DNA of 64,000 nucleotides from positions 124,001 to 188,000 of the forward strand of contig JAKSRG010000001.1 of NCBI GenBank assembly GCA_024403735.1, in the 5' to 3' direction. Positions 15,941 through 24,014 of this stretch are shown piece by piece. The translations under genes and the position numbers were made by a program. How positions within the stretch are numbered: the stretch's first letter is position 1; every line of letters begins with the position of its first letter. This stretch comes from Clostridia bacterium (GTDB lineage Bacteria > Bacillota > Clostridia > Saccharofermentanales > Saccharofermentanaceae). The notes below the pieces were generated by a model. It was given only the letters and a program-made list of their open reading frames with translations, was not told the DNA's origin and ran no database searches.

Positions 15941-16720
15941 ATGCTAGCAAATTGTTCCAGAAAAGTTGTGTGCGATTCTCCTTTGTTTGCAGGAGTTGAT
16001 GTGAACGATTTTAAGGATTTCTTCACGCGTACAAGAACTAGAAGTTATGATAAAGGTGAGATTATTGCTTCTGAAGGTAAGAATTGTACCTCAATTGGAA
16101 TTATTACTCAGGGACAGGTAGCTGTTCAGAAAATCTCTGGTAGTGGTGAGTTTGCAACAATTGCACTTCTAACTACAGGCGATTTCTTTGGTGAAGATAT
16201 GCTTTATAGTTCTAGCAGTGTTTTCACAACAACGCTTGAAGCGATGTCTAGTTGCGAAGTTCATTTTGTTAGTAAAGATATAATGAACGCTTTGATGATA
16301 CAAAGCCCTGTAGTAAAGGATAATTTCTTACGAATTCTGTCTGATAGACTTAAAGCTCAGAACAGAAGAATTGAGTTGTTATCTCAGAAAACCCTTAGAG
16401 AGAAGATAGCTTATTATCTTATAGATTTATTTAATCAGCAGCGCGGAAATAAGGTCGAAGTAGAGTCAGATTCTTGTCAGGGATGTGACTATTATGGAAC
16501 AGTATCTTGTAAGTACCCAAGTGCTTCTCGTAAGGTTGTTTTACCAGTATCTAAAGAAGTTGTAGCAAAGTTTTTGGCTATGCCTAGACCATCTTTTTCA
16601 AGAGAATTAATTGCAATGGAAAAGGATGGATTAATCAAAGTTGATGGTCGAGTTATCACACTTTGTGATGTTTCTAAGCTCGAAACAGAGATTGTAGAAG
16701 GACTAGCCGCAAATAACTAA
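15941..16720 (+). CDS. Crp/Fnr-family regulator with a Cys-containing insertion
   Basis: A 259-residue protein: cyclic-nucleotide-binding-type beta roll (about 12-125, with GEIIASEG and LTTGDFFGED), dimerisation helix (about 126-165) and HTH_Crp domain with VSKEVVAKFLAMPRPSFSREL (203-223). Between the dimer helix and the recognition region is an extra segment, about residues 171-200, containing CQGC (179-182) and Cys190. There are also Cys at 5, 11, 49 and 105. Usual family members have only a few residues here. The cluster could bind metal or an Fe-S centre, or sense redox, but that is inference. It starts 2 bases after nagA and probably answers to the same condition. Confidence 0.88.
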   Translation: MLANCSRKVVCDSPLFAGVDVNDFKDFFTRTRTRSYDKGEIIASEGKNCTSIGIITQGQVAVQKISGSGEFATIALLTTGDFFGEDMLYSSSSVFTTTLEAMSSCEVHFVSKDIMNALMIQSPVVKDNFLRILSDRLKAQNRRIELLSQKTLREKIAYYLIDLFNQQRGNKVEVESDSCQGCDYYGTVSCKYPSASRKVVLPVSKEVVAKFLAMPRPSFSRELIAMEKDGLIKVDGRVITLCDVSKLETEIVEGLAANN

Positions 16721-16738
16721 TATGTTTTGTTCATTCTA

Positions 16739-16747
16739 TGATATAAT
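16739..16747 (+). promoter_or_regulatory. Extended -10 promoter of the diadenylate cyclase gene
   Basis: TGATATAAT (16739-16747) is a perfect TGn-TATAAT element, 31 bases before the TTG start, after the stop of the Crp/Fnr gene. No clear -35 is seen. Confidence 0.6.
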
Positions 16748-16777
16748 TATCATTAGATTTTTCTGGAGGAGCGCGTT

Positions 16778-18181
16778 TTGGATTCCTTAACAAAGTTTGT
16801 AGATTTTATCGAAGAGTTGTTTAAGAGTCTTAGCAATGGTTATCTGTTTTTTGGTAGCATTGCAGATTTAATACGTTCATTTTGTGATATAGCTCTTATT
16901 GCGTTCCTTGTATATTGGGCTCTCGTATTTATTAAGCATAGTAGAGCTTGGCAGCTAATTAAAGGTATCATTTTTGTATACGCATTTGTTTTCCTTTGTA
17001 GTTTGTTTGGACTACAAATGGTTGGCTTCTTGTTCAGTAACTTCCTTTATATCTTTGCGATTATGTTCGTAGTTATTTTCCAGCCTGAACTTCGAAGAGC
17101 ACTTGAGACTGTAGGTATTAAGTCTTTTACATCAATTCGTGATGTAGTTGTTGGTAATTCAGTTGAGAACAAAGATCAGGCAGTGACACTCATTGATGAG
17201 ATTTGCGATGCTTGTAATGAGATGTGTAAGACTTATACTGGCGCATTGATGCTTTTGGAACGTAACACTAAGTTAGATGAACTTATGACACAGGAGAATG
17301 CTGTATCGTTAGAAGCAACTGTAACTAGTATGTTCCTTCAGTCTTTGTTTTATAAAGGCGCTCCAATGCATGATGGTGCCGCACTTATTAGAGATGGTAA
17401 GGTTATTGCAGCTCGTTGTCATATCAATGCTCCTGTTACTTTGCATCAGCTCGAGAGATCAGGAACTCGTCATAAGGCCGCAGTAGCAGCTAGTGAGATG
17501 GGTGATACAATTGCTATTGCTGTATCTGAAGAGAGAGGTAAGACATCTATTGCTCTTAATGGACAACTCTATGAGATGAAGAATACTAATGAACTTAGAG
17601 CTAATCTCATGTATTTGTTCGGATTGTCTGATGTTAATGAGAATAAGAAGGGTATTGGTGGAGCTATCAAAGGCCTTTCAAAGAAAAAGTCATCAAAGGC
17701 ATCTGCTAATACAACTAAAGTTGTTGTTGCTCAGAGTGAACCAGAAGTTTCTAGTGAAAAGCCAAATATGGCTAATGGTATTAAGAATTTCGAGAAGGTT
17801 AATAATAAGGCTTCTGTATCTGAGAAAGTTATGTTGCTTGTTGTCTCAATCTTAATCTCAACTGGTTTGTGGATTTATATTCAGATTAATAATAATCCTG
17901 TTGTGAATAAGCATTATACAGTTCCTATTACTTACACAAATGCGTCACTTAATTACCAAGTTTCTTATCCAGTTGATACAGTTGAAGTAACAATTGTTGG
18001 TAGACAGAAGACTTTAGAGAAGATTACTGCTAATAGCATTTCTGCAACAATTGATTTTAGTGGTATTGAAGAGTCAGGTGTATTTGAGTGTCCTGTAATA
18101 GTTGAATCTAAGGATTCGAAAACTTACTTCCGTGTAGAGCAGCAGATACCTGGAAATATATCTGTAACTGTTTTCAAGTAA
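16778..18181 (+). CDS. cdaA: Diadenylate cyclase CdaA fused to a YbbR (CdaR-like) domain
   Basis: A 467-residue protein. Residues about 25-110 carry three membrane helices and IFQPELRRALE, the CdaA signature. The DAC catalytic domain follows with MHDGAALI (DGA at 199-201) and GTRHKAAVAASE (229-240; the family has RHR, here RHK). It makes c-di-AMP from two ATP. After a K/S-rich linker (about 285-345) there is a fourth hydrophobic segment (about 351-370) and one YbbR repeat, the domain of the CdaA regulator CdaR/YbbR. In well-studied Firmicutes cdaA and cdaR are separate genes followed by glmM; here both are one chain with no glmM nearby. TTG start with GGAGG 8 bases upstream. Confidence 0.92.
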   Translation: MDSLTKFVDFIEELFKSLSNGYLFFGSIADLIRSFCDIALIAFLVYWALVFIKHSRAWQLIKGIIFVYAFVFLCSLFGLQMVGFLFSNFLYIFAIMFVVIFQPELRRALETVGIKSFTSIRDVVVGNSVENKDQAVTLIDEICDACNEMCKTYTGALMLLERNTKLDELMTQENAVSLEATVTSMFLQSLFYKGAPMHDGAALIRDGKVIAARCHINAPVTLHQLERSGTRHKAAVAASEMGDTIAIAVSEERGKTSIALNGQLYEMKNTNELRANLMYLFGLSDVNENKKGIGGAIKGLSKKKSSKASANTTKVVVAQSEPEVSSEKPNMANGIKNFEKVNNKASVSEKVMLLVVSILISTGLWIYIQINNNPVVNKHYTVPITYTNASLNYQVSYPVDTVEVTIVGRQKTLEKITANSISATIDFSGIEESGVFECPVIVESKDSKTYFRVEQQIPGNISVTVFK

Positions 18182-18204
18182 TATCAAAATTTGTAAATAT
18201 GAGA

Positions 18205-18242
18205 AACCACTTGGACCTAATGTTCAAGTGGTTAAATTTTTG
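18205..18242 (+). terminator. Terminator after cdaA
   Basis: AACCACTTG (18205-18213) pairs perfectly with CAAGTGGTT (18225-18233), followed by AAATTTTT. Confidence 0.85.
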
Positions 18243-18262
18243 CATAAAAAGGGAAAAAGGGC

Positions 18263-18292
18263 AAAAAAATACCGCTCTTACTAGGAGCGGAT
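18263..18292 (-). terminator. Terminator of the HEAT-repeat gene (minus strand)
   Basis: CCGCTC (18272-18277) pairs with GAGCGG (18285-18290); on the minus strand the hairpin is followed by a run of seven T (A-run at 18263-18269). Confidence 0.8.
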
Positions 18293-18306
18293 TTCTTCTC
18301 GACGGT

Positions 18307-18636
18307 TTAAACAAGTCTAGTTTTAATCCTATCGAACGCCTCACGAGCAATCTGTCGTACGGATGGATCAGAGTCTGCAAAAGCTAATTTCTTAACATAC
18401 TCCTCACAATGCTTCGCGTTAATGTCTGCTACTGATGTAGCGGCAGCTGCACGAACAATTGGGGAAGAATCTCGTAAAAGAGGGATTAATGCCATTCCGC
18501 TTTCATATGTAGAAATCTGTCCCATCGACTTAGCAACGGCTGCACGTACTTCATCATCTGGATCTAATGATGCCTTAATGAGATCGTTCAGTTTTTGTTT
18601 TTTGCCCAATTTCATAATCTTTTCAAGATTTGCCAA
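18307..18636 (-). CDS. Small HEAT-repeat protein
   Basis: A 109-residue all-helical protein of about three HEAT/PBS-lyase-type repeats, seen from the spaced DPDDEVRAAVAKSMG, DSSPIVRAAAATSVA and DSDPSVRQIAREAFD, each about 31-35 residues apart. Such proteins are scaffolds for protein contacts; the partner is unknown. I start at TTG 18636 because a full GGAGGTGATC ribosome-binding site lies 8 bases upstream and would be inside the coding frame of the longer GTG start at 18651. It is a single-gene unit with its own terminator at 18263. Confidence 0.85.
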   Translation of the reverse strand: MANLEKIMKLGKKQKLNDLIKASLDPDDEVRAAVAKSMGQISTYESGMALIPLLRDSSPIVRAAAATSVADINAKHCEEYVKKLAFADSDPSVRQIAREAFDRIKTRLV

Positions 18637-18841
18637 ACTGATCACCTCCACAAGGATATTGCCTAGATATATTATGCAATAATTTTTCTTTTTTTCAAAT
18701 ACAATTATACATTATCTTAATACTTTTTTTGAAAACAATTCGTGAACAGTTCAAATATTTTTATGAATATCAGTTCAGTAAAAAGATATGATATTTGAAA
18801 TATTTATTAGATATTATAAACACAATTAATGAGAATTAATA

Positions 18842-18847
18842 TATAAT
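18842..18847 (+). promoter_or_regulatory. -10 element candidate for the GH5 gene
   Basis: TATAAT at 18842-18847 lies 32 bases before the chosen ATG. No clear -35. The rest of 18637-18878 is very AT-rich and I see no gene in it. Confidence 0.4.
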
Positions 18848-18878
18848 ATTTGTGCAATTTGTATTTGTGAGGTGCTTT

Positions 18879-20102
18879 ATGGCAAAGATTAGACCTATTA
18901 TGAAGATTGCTGCTTTGGTAGTTATGGGTTCGTTGGTTTTATCTGCTTGTTCCAAGAAACTTCCTGAGGAGACAACTCCTTCAACTGTAGCTACTGAAGC
19001 TACTACAACTGTTGAAGTTGTTGAGACAGAAGCGACTGAGGAAACAACAGTTGAGACTGAACCTGCAGAGACAGAGCCATCACATGGACCATTCAGTACA
19101 GCTGTAGTTACTGATAGAGTTGTTGATATTAATGGTATGTTATCTGTCAAGGATGGAACTCTTGTTAATCAGGATGGCGATCCAATTCAGCTTCGTGGAA
19201 TGAGTTCATATGGTATGCAGGCTGTTGGTAACTTCTTTAATGAAGCTGCAATTCAGACACTTGCAGAGGACTGGGGTTGTACAGTTATTCGTTTCGCTAT
19301 GTACACAGTAAGTGAAGGAAATGGTGAGGCATACATTCGTAACCCAGACAAGTATTTCCAGATGATGTGTGAATGTATTGACCTTTGTATTGATCAGGGT
19401 GTTTATTGCATCGTTGACTGGCATATCCTTGGTGAAGGTGATCCAATGGAGCGTAAGGAAGAGGCTCTCGATTTCTTCTCAAGAATTTCAGCTATTTATG
19501 GTGATTGTCCAAATATTATCTACGAGCTTTGTAATGAGCCAAATGGTAAGTGTTTCGATAATCCAGATGAGATTGTTAGCTGGGAGAAGTGCATTAAGCC
19601 ATATGCAGAGGAGATTATTCCTGCTATTAGAGAGAATTCACCAAATAACATTATTGTAGTTGGTACACCTAACTGGTGTCAGCATGTAGATGAAGTAGTT
19701 GGTAGCCCTATTACAGGTTATGATAACATCATGTATTCATTGCACTTCTATGCTGCATCACATGGTCAGGATATCAGAGATCGTGCAGATATCGCACTTG
19801 CTGCAGGTCTTCCAATTTTCTGTACTGAATGGGGTACAACATCAGATTCTGGTGGAGGAACAGTAAATACTGAGGCTTCTGATGAATGGATGGTATATCT
19901 TAAGGAACATAATATCAGCTGGTGTAACTGGTCTATTGGTGGACCTAATGCTGAGCTTTCTAATGCACTTAAGTTCCAGTCAAAGGTTCTTACAATTGAA
20001 GAAAAGTATCTTGGTCATTGGCCTGATGAGTTTATCTCAAGATCTGGTTATTACGTAAGATGTCAGATTTTGGAGATACCATATGAGCCACTTGAGGGCT
20101 AA
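18879..20102 (+). CDS. GH5-family glycoside hydrolase lipoprotein
   Basis: A 407-residue secreted lipoprotein. Signal peptide with lipobox LSAC, then a Thr/Glu-rich linker (about residues 25-70), then a GH5 cellulase-type barrel: LRGMSSYGMQ near the domain start, YCIVDWHILGEG, acid/base Glu in YELCNEPNG (about E220), YSLHFYAASHG, and nucleophile Glu in FCTEWGT (about E317). It should cleave beta-1,4-linked glucan or mannan-type polysaccharides at the cell surface; the exact substrate cannot be read. ATG 18879 has GTGAGGTG upstream, while a TTG 27 bases earlier does not. A strong terminator follows at 20118. Confidence 0.93.
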   Translation: MAKIRPIMKIAALVVMGSLVLSACSKKLPEETTPSTVATEATTTVEVVETEATEETTVETEPAETEPSHGPFSTAVVTDRVVDINGMLSVKDGTLVNQDGDPIQLRGMSSYGMQAVGNFFNEAAIQTLAEDWGCTVIRFAMYTVSEGNGEAYIRNPDKYFQMMCECIDLCIDQGVYCIVDWHILGEGDPMERKEEALDFFSRISAIYGDCPNIIYELCNEPNGKCFDNPDEIVSWEKCIKPYAEEIIPAIRENSPNNIIVVGTPNWCQHVDEVVGSPITGYDNIMYSLHFYAASHGQDIRDRADIALAAGLPIFCTEWGTTSDSGGGTVNTEASDEWMVYLKEHNISWCNWSIGGPNAELSNALKFQSKVLTIEEKYLGHWPDEFISRSGYYVRCQILEIPYEPLEG

Positions 20103-20117
20103 TTAATGAATGATTTG

Positions 20118-20143
20118 GGGCTACCTTTTGGTAGCCCTTTTTT
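20118..20143 (+). terminator. Strong terminator after the GH5 gene
   Basis: GGGCTACC-TTTT-GGTAGCCC followed by TTTTTT; a textbook 8-bp intrinsic terminator. Confidence 0.95.
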
Positions 20144-20144
20144 A

Positions 20145-20153
20145 TGTTAGAAT
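20145..20153 (+). promoter_or_regulatory. Extended -10 promoter candidate for the HAD gene
   Basis: TGTTAGAAT (TGn-TAnAAT form) lies 40 bases before the HAD ATG and directly after the preceding terminator. Confidence 0.4.
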
Positions 20154-20192
20154 TAGTTGTGCAAATAATTGAGATGAATAGGTGGTTAAGAA

Positions 20193-20843
20193 ATGCTCGA
20201 GAACATTAAAGCAGTCATTTTTGATTTAGATGGAACTCTTATTGATACTTGTAAGATATATAGACAAGTATGGCCTAAGGCTGTTGCTGATATGGGCTAT
20301 GAAATGAAGGATGAGCATTATCTTGCTATGCGTTCATTAGGTAGACCATTTGCGCCTAAGAAGATGGCGGAATGGTTTGGTCCTGATTTTGACTATGATG
20401 AGGCTAGACGTATTCGTAAAGGATATTTTGATGCTTATATAAATGAGAATGGTATCCAGAAGAAAAAAGGAGCAATTGAACTATTAACATACCTTAGAAG
20501 TAAGGGAATAATTACTGCAATTGCGACAGCTACTGATATTAAAAGAGCCACAGAGTATTTGAATATGACTGGTTTAGAGGGATTTTTCGATAAGGTCATT
20601 AGTGCAACTATGGTTAAGGAGGGTAAACCTTCTCCAGATGTATATTTGTATGCGTGTGAGACATTAGGCCTAGCTCCTAGTGAATGCGTAGCAGTTGAAG
20701 ATGCACCAAATGGTATTACGTCTGCATACAAAGCTGGTCTTAATGTTGTTATGGTACCTGATCAATCTGCCCCAACAGATGATGATTTATCGAAAACATA
20801 TGCGTGTGTTGATAGTTTGGACAAGATAATGGATATAATTTGA
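20193..20843 (+). CDS. HAD-superfamily phosphatase or phosphoglucomutase-like hydrolase
   Basis: A 216-residue HAD subclass I protein. Motif I is IFDLDGTLIDT (about 10-20), motif II is the ATATD region (about 111-115), motif III is K at EGKPSPDVY (about 149) and motif IV is VAVEDAPNGI (about 168-177). The cap is helical, as in phosphoglycolate phosphatase and beta-phosphoglucomutase. The ED-A-PNG-I motif resembles the beta-PGM/sugar-phosphatase side, but the substrate cannot be decided. It lies alone between a terminator and the CapA-like gene, 70 bases away. Confidence 0.9.
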   Translation: MLENIKAVIFDLDGTLIDTCKIYRQVWPKAVADMGYEMKDEHYLAMRSLGRPFAPKKMAEWFGPDFDYDEARRIRKGYFDAYINENGIQKKKGAIELLTYLRSKGIITAIATATDIKRATEYLNMTGLEGFFDKVISATMVKEGKPSPDVYLYACETLGLAPSECVAVEDAPNGITSAYKAGLNVVMVPDQSAPTDDDLSKTYACVDSLDKIMDII

Positions 20844-20916
20844 TTTTGCTGTTGGGATTATTTATGTATAATAGTTCTGTTCTTTCGTATTGAAATTGAC
20901 AGATGAGGTTGTAGTT

Positions 20917-22053
20917 TTGAAGAAATATAAGGTTTTGTCAGTTTTTTTGATTATTTCATTGATGACTTGTATCTTTACAGGTTGTCCTAAAATTGTTGCA
21001 ACAAATGAAGAACCTACGAGTATTACTGGTAGTTCAGTTTCTGGTGATACGGCTACTACAACTGAGAGCGTTGTGTCTGATGTAAGTGTTGAGGCAACGG
21101 TAGTAGAGACGACTCCTGCTCCAACGCCTATTCCTACACCAACACCTGAGCCTGAGCATATTTTGATTAGTTTTATTGGTGACTGTACTTTGGGTGAAGC
21201 TAAAGCATGGGATGGTTCGCCAATTGGTTTTGATGCAGTTGTAAATGGTGATTATACATATAATTTCAAGAATGCGAGTGAGATTTTAAGTCAGGATGAT
21301 ATGACATTAGCAAATCTCGAGGGTGCATTAACTACTGCAACTTCTTATAAGGAGAAGGAATTCGTATTTGGTTCACCATTAGAGTATGTTCAGATACTTC
21401 AAAATGGTAGTGTAGAAGCAGTTAATCTTGCTAATAATCACTCAGAAGATTACTGGCAGCAGGGACTTGATGATACAAGACAAGTTTTGACTGATAATGG
21501 AATTGTGTGGAGCGATGAGGCTTATACAGGTATTTATGAGGTTAAAGGCATAAAAATTGGTATGGCAGGAACTACATTCCCAACTAATCAGCAAGCTATG
21601 TATAATGCAATTGATTATCTTAAGGGTGAGGGTTGTAATATCATTATTATTTCTTGCCACTGGGGTATTGAGAAAGATTACTATCCTCGTCAAGATCAGA
21701 TTACTCTTGGTCATAATTTGATTGATTATGGTGCTGATATTGTTATTGGAACTCATCCGCATAGATTACAGCCTATCGAGTACTATAACGGCCACTACAT
21801 TGCATACAGTCTTTCTAACTTCGTATTTGGTGGTAACACTTCTCTTGGAGATCCAGATACATGTATTCTTCAGTGTGAATTTGTTATGGATGAGACTAAT
21901 ACATATGTAGAAAGTTATAACATTAATGTAATACCTTACAGACAGACTACGAAATATCCAGGAAATGACTATTGTCCAATGCCATACGATTGGAGCTCAG
22001 ATGATTACTATAGAGTTCTCGAGAGATTGGACTGGTTACAAGAAGATGAATAA
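20917..22053 (+). CDS. CapA-like (PGA_cap) lipoprotein
   Basis: A 378-residue lipoprotein: hydrophobic signal with TGC lipobox, a Thr/Ser/Val-rich then PTPIPTPTPEPE linker, and a CapA calcineurin-like domain. Family motifs are FIGDCTLGEAKAWDG, LANLEGALT, VNLANNHSEDYWQQG, SCHWGIEKDYYP, GADIVIGTHPHRLQPIE and YIAYSLSNFVFG. CapA proteins take part in poly-gamma-glutamate capsule or related surface polymer handling, but many members have unknown function. I prefer the TTG at about 20917, which has GAGGTTG upstream, over an earlier TTG. No capB/capC is nearby, so capsule synthesis is not implied. A hairpin terminator follows. Confidence 0.9.
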   Translation: MKKYKVLSVFLIISLMTCIFTGCPKIVATNEEPTSITGSSVSGDTATTTESVVSDVSVEATVVETTPAPTPIPTPTPEPEHILISFIGDCTLGEAKAWDGSPIGFDAVVNGDYTYNFKNASEILSQDDMTLANLEGALTTATSYKEKEFVFGSPLEYVQILQNGSVEAVNLANNHSEDYWQQGLDDTRQVLTDNGIVWSDEAYTGIYEVKGIKIGMAGTTFPTNQQAMYNAIDYLKGEGCNIIIISCHWGIEKDYYPRQDQITLGHNLIDYGADIVIGTHPHRLQPIEYYNGHYIAYSLSNFVFGGNTSLGDPDTCILQCEFVMDETNTYVESYNINVIPYRQTTKYPGNDYCPMPYDWSSDDYYRVLERLDWLQEDE

Positions 22054-22057
22054 ATAT

Positions 22058-22104
22058 ATGCCAAGATTTTATGCAAAATACTGCACGAATTCTTGGCATT
22101 TTTA
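22058..22104 (+). terminator. Terminator between the CapA-like gene and purE
   Basis: ATGCCAAGA (22058-22066) pairs exactly with TCTTGGCAT (22091-22099), followed by a T-rich tail. The 24-base loop holds a smaller TTTT-ATGC-AAAA hairpin. Confidence 0.75.
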
Positions 22105-22107
22105 TTA

Positions 22108-22113
22108 TATAAT
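22108..22113 (+). promoter_or_regulatory. -10 element candidate of the purine operon
   Basis: TATAAT at 22108-22113, right after the terminator T-tract, 33 bases before the purE ATG. With a leader this short there is no room for a purine riboswitch. Confidence 0.5.
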
Positions 22114-22145
22114 CTTAAGGTATCTTTTTTATAAGGGGAGCGACT

Positions 22146-22649
22146 ATGAAAAAAGTTTTAGTTGTTATGGGTTCTGATTCAGATTTTCCTGTAATGGAAG
22201 GCTGTTTTAAGATGCTTAAGAAGTTTGGAGTAGAGTTTGAAGCTAATGTTTGTTCAGCTCACAGAACTCCAGAAAAGGCTATTAAGTTGGCAAAAGAAGC
22301 TAAAGATAATGGCTTTGCTGTTGTTATTGCAGCTGCTGGTCTTGCAGCACACTTAGGTGGTGTTCTTGCTGCTAATACAGTATTACCTGTTATTGGTGTT
22401 CCTTGTAAGGGTGGTGCACTTAATGGTGTAGATGCTCTTTATGCCACAGTTCAGATGCCTACTGGTATACCTGTAGCAACAGTAGCTATTGATGGTGGTT
22501 CAAATGCAGCAATTCTTGCATGTCAGATGCTTGCTATTAGTGATGAAGAGTTGTCACAGAAGCTTGCTGATTATAAGGCTTCACTTGCTGCTTCAGTAGA
22601 AGAAAGAGACGCAAGACTTAAGCAGAAGATTGCTGACATGGAGGCTTAA
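22146..22649 (+). CDS. purE: 5-(carboxyamino)imidazole ribonucleotide mutase
   Basis: A 167-residue PurE of class I. It moves the carboxyl group of N5-CAIR to give CAIR in purine synthesis. Signature motifs are VMGSDSD (about 6-12), CSAHRTPEK (about 37-45), AAAGLAAHLGG and VPCKGG. AGGGGAG precedes the ATG. It is the first gene of a purE-purN-purO-AICARFT operon; purN begins with no gap. purK is not in the window. Confidence 0.97.
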   Translation: MKKVLVVMGSDSDFPVMEGCFKMLKKFGVEFEANVCSAHRTPEKAIKLAKEAKDNGFAVVIAAAGLAAHLGGVLAANTVLPVIGVPCKGGALNGVDALYATVQMPTGIPVATVAIDGGSNAAILACQMLAISDEELSQKLADYKASLAASVEERDARLKQKIADMEA

Positions 22650-23270
22650 ATGAAGATTGCAGTATTTGTCTCTGGTGGTGGCACAAATTTGCAGGCTATC
22701 ATCGACAATATTAAGAGTGGCTATCTTGAAGGTGTAGAAATCTCTCTTGTTGTTGCATCAAATGAGAATGCATATGCGATTACAAGAGCTGCTGATAATG
22801 GTATTCCTTCAAAGGTGTTGTCAGTAAAGGCTTTTAATTCACGTGAAGAATGGGATGAGGAAGTTCTTAAAAGTGTAGAGGCTTCTGGTGCTGAACTTAT
22901 TGTTCTCGCTGGGTATTTATCACTTCTTGGTAACAAGGTTGTTAAGGCTTTCTCTAATAGAATTATAAATATTCATCCAGCACTTATTCCTGCTTTTTGT
23001 GGTGCAGGTATGTATGGCATTAAGCCTCATGAGGCTGTTATTGCTAAGGGTGTTAAGATCTCAGGTGCAACAGTTCATTTTGTAAATGAGAACTATGATG
23101 AAGGTCCTATCATTTTCCAGAAGGCCGTAGATGTTCTTCCTGATGATACTCCTGAAGTTCTTCAGAAGCGTATTATGAAGGAATGTGAGCAAGTTATTCT
23201 TCCTAAGGCAATTCGTTATATCGCTGATGGTAAGATTGAAGTAGTTAATAATAGAGTAGAGTTCAAATAA
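22650..23270 (+). CDS. purN: Phosphoribosylglycinamide formyltransferase
   Basis: A 206-residue folate-dependent GAR transformylase (10-formyl-THF donor). It has VSGGGTNLQAI (about 8-18), NIHPALIPAF with the catalytic Asn and His (about 110-119), and NENYDEGPII with the catalytic Asp. The ATG follows the purE stop directly. The length is typical. Confidence 0.96.
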   Translation: MKIAVFVSGGGTNLQAIIDNIKSGYLEGVEISLVVASNENAYAITRAADNGIPSKVLSVKAFNSREEWDEEVLKSVEASGAELIVLAGYLSLLGNKVVKAFSNRIINIHPALIPAFCGAGMYGIKPHEAVIAKGVKISGATVHFVNENYDEGPIIFQKAVDVLPDDTPEVLQKRIMKECEQVILPKAIRYIADGKIEVVNNRVEFK

Positions 23271-23281
23271 AGGAGATTTTT

Positions 23282-23998
23282 ATGAAGACATTAGATCTTG
23301 AGAAGTTACTTACAGAAAACGCTTATCCTGGAAGAGGAATCGTTATTGGTATGTCTGCTGACGGTAAGAGTGCAGTAACTGCATATTTTATTATGGGTAG
23401 AAGTGCTAGTAGCCGTAACAGAGTTTTTACAACAACTGAGGATGGTATCCAGACAGAAGCTTTTGATCCTAGCACACTTCTTGTTGCACCTGAGCTTATT
23501 ATTTATCATCCAGTAAGAGTATTAGGCAACACAACAATCGTTACTAACGGTGATCAGACAGATACAGTTCGTGATGGCTTGAATGCTGGTAAGACATTTG
23601 AAGAGTCTTTGAGAGAGAGGAAGTATGAGCATGATGCTCCTAACTATACTCCTAGAATTTCTGGTGTTATGAACGTAGTAGATGGCAAGTATGATTTTGC
23701 TTTGTCAATCCTTAAGTCAGATGATGGCGATCCAGATTGCTGCATCAGAAATACATACACATATGATAATCCTAAGGCTGGTATTGGTAGATTTATCCAT
23801 ACATATATGGGGGATGGTTCACCACTTCCATCTTTTGAAGGTGAGCCTGAGAAGGTTGCTCTTTCAGGTGATATCGATGAGTTTACAAACTTGGTATGGA
23901 ATAGCCTTAATGAAGATAACAAGGTATCTTTGTTCGTAAGATATATTGATATTGCTACAGGTAAGGCAGATACAAGAATTATCAATAAGAATGTTTAA
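23282..23998 (+). CDS. purO: IMP cyclohydrolase, PurO-type
   Basis: A 238-residue protein of the IMP_cyclohyd family first known from archaea: N-terminal ENAYPGRGIVIGMSADGKSAV and YFIMGRSASSRNRVF. It closes the purine ring of FAICAR to IMP, the step done in most bacteria by the N-terminal MGS-like domain of bifunctional PurH. AAGGAG precedes the ATG. The next gene encodes AICAR transformylase without a cyclohydrolase domain, so the two proteins together replace PurH. Confidence 0.9.
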   Translation: MKTLDLEKLLTENAYPGRGIVIGMSADGKSAVTAYFIMGRSASSRNRVFTTTEDGIQTEAFDPSTLLVAPELIIYHPVRVLGNTTIVTNGDQTDTVRDGLNAGKTFEESLRERKYEHDAPNYTPRISGVMNVVDGKYDFALSILKSDDGDPDCCIRNTYTYDNPKAGIGRFIHTYMGDGSPLPSFEGEPEKVALSGDIDEFTNLVWNSLNEDNKVSLFVRYIDIATGKADTRIINKNV

Positions 23999-24014
23999 TA
24001 TAAGGAGTTAACAC

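Noticed and set aside
22108-22145. A purine riboswitch before purE
   Set aside because: The leader from the -10 element to the ATG is only about 30 bases, too short for the aptamer.
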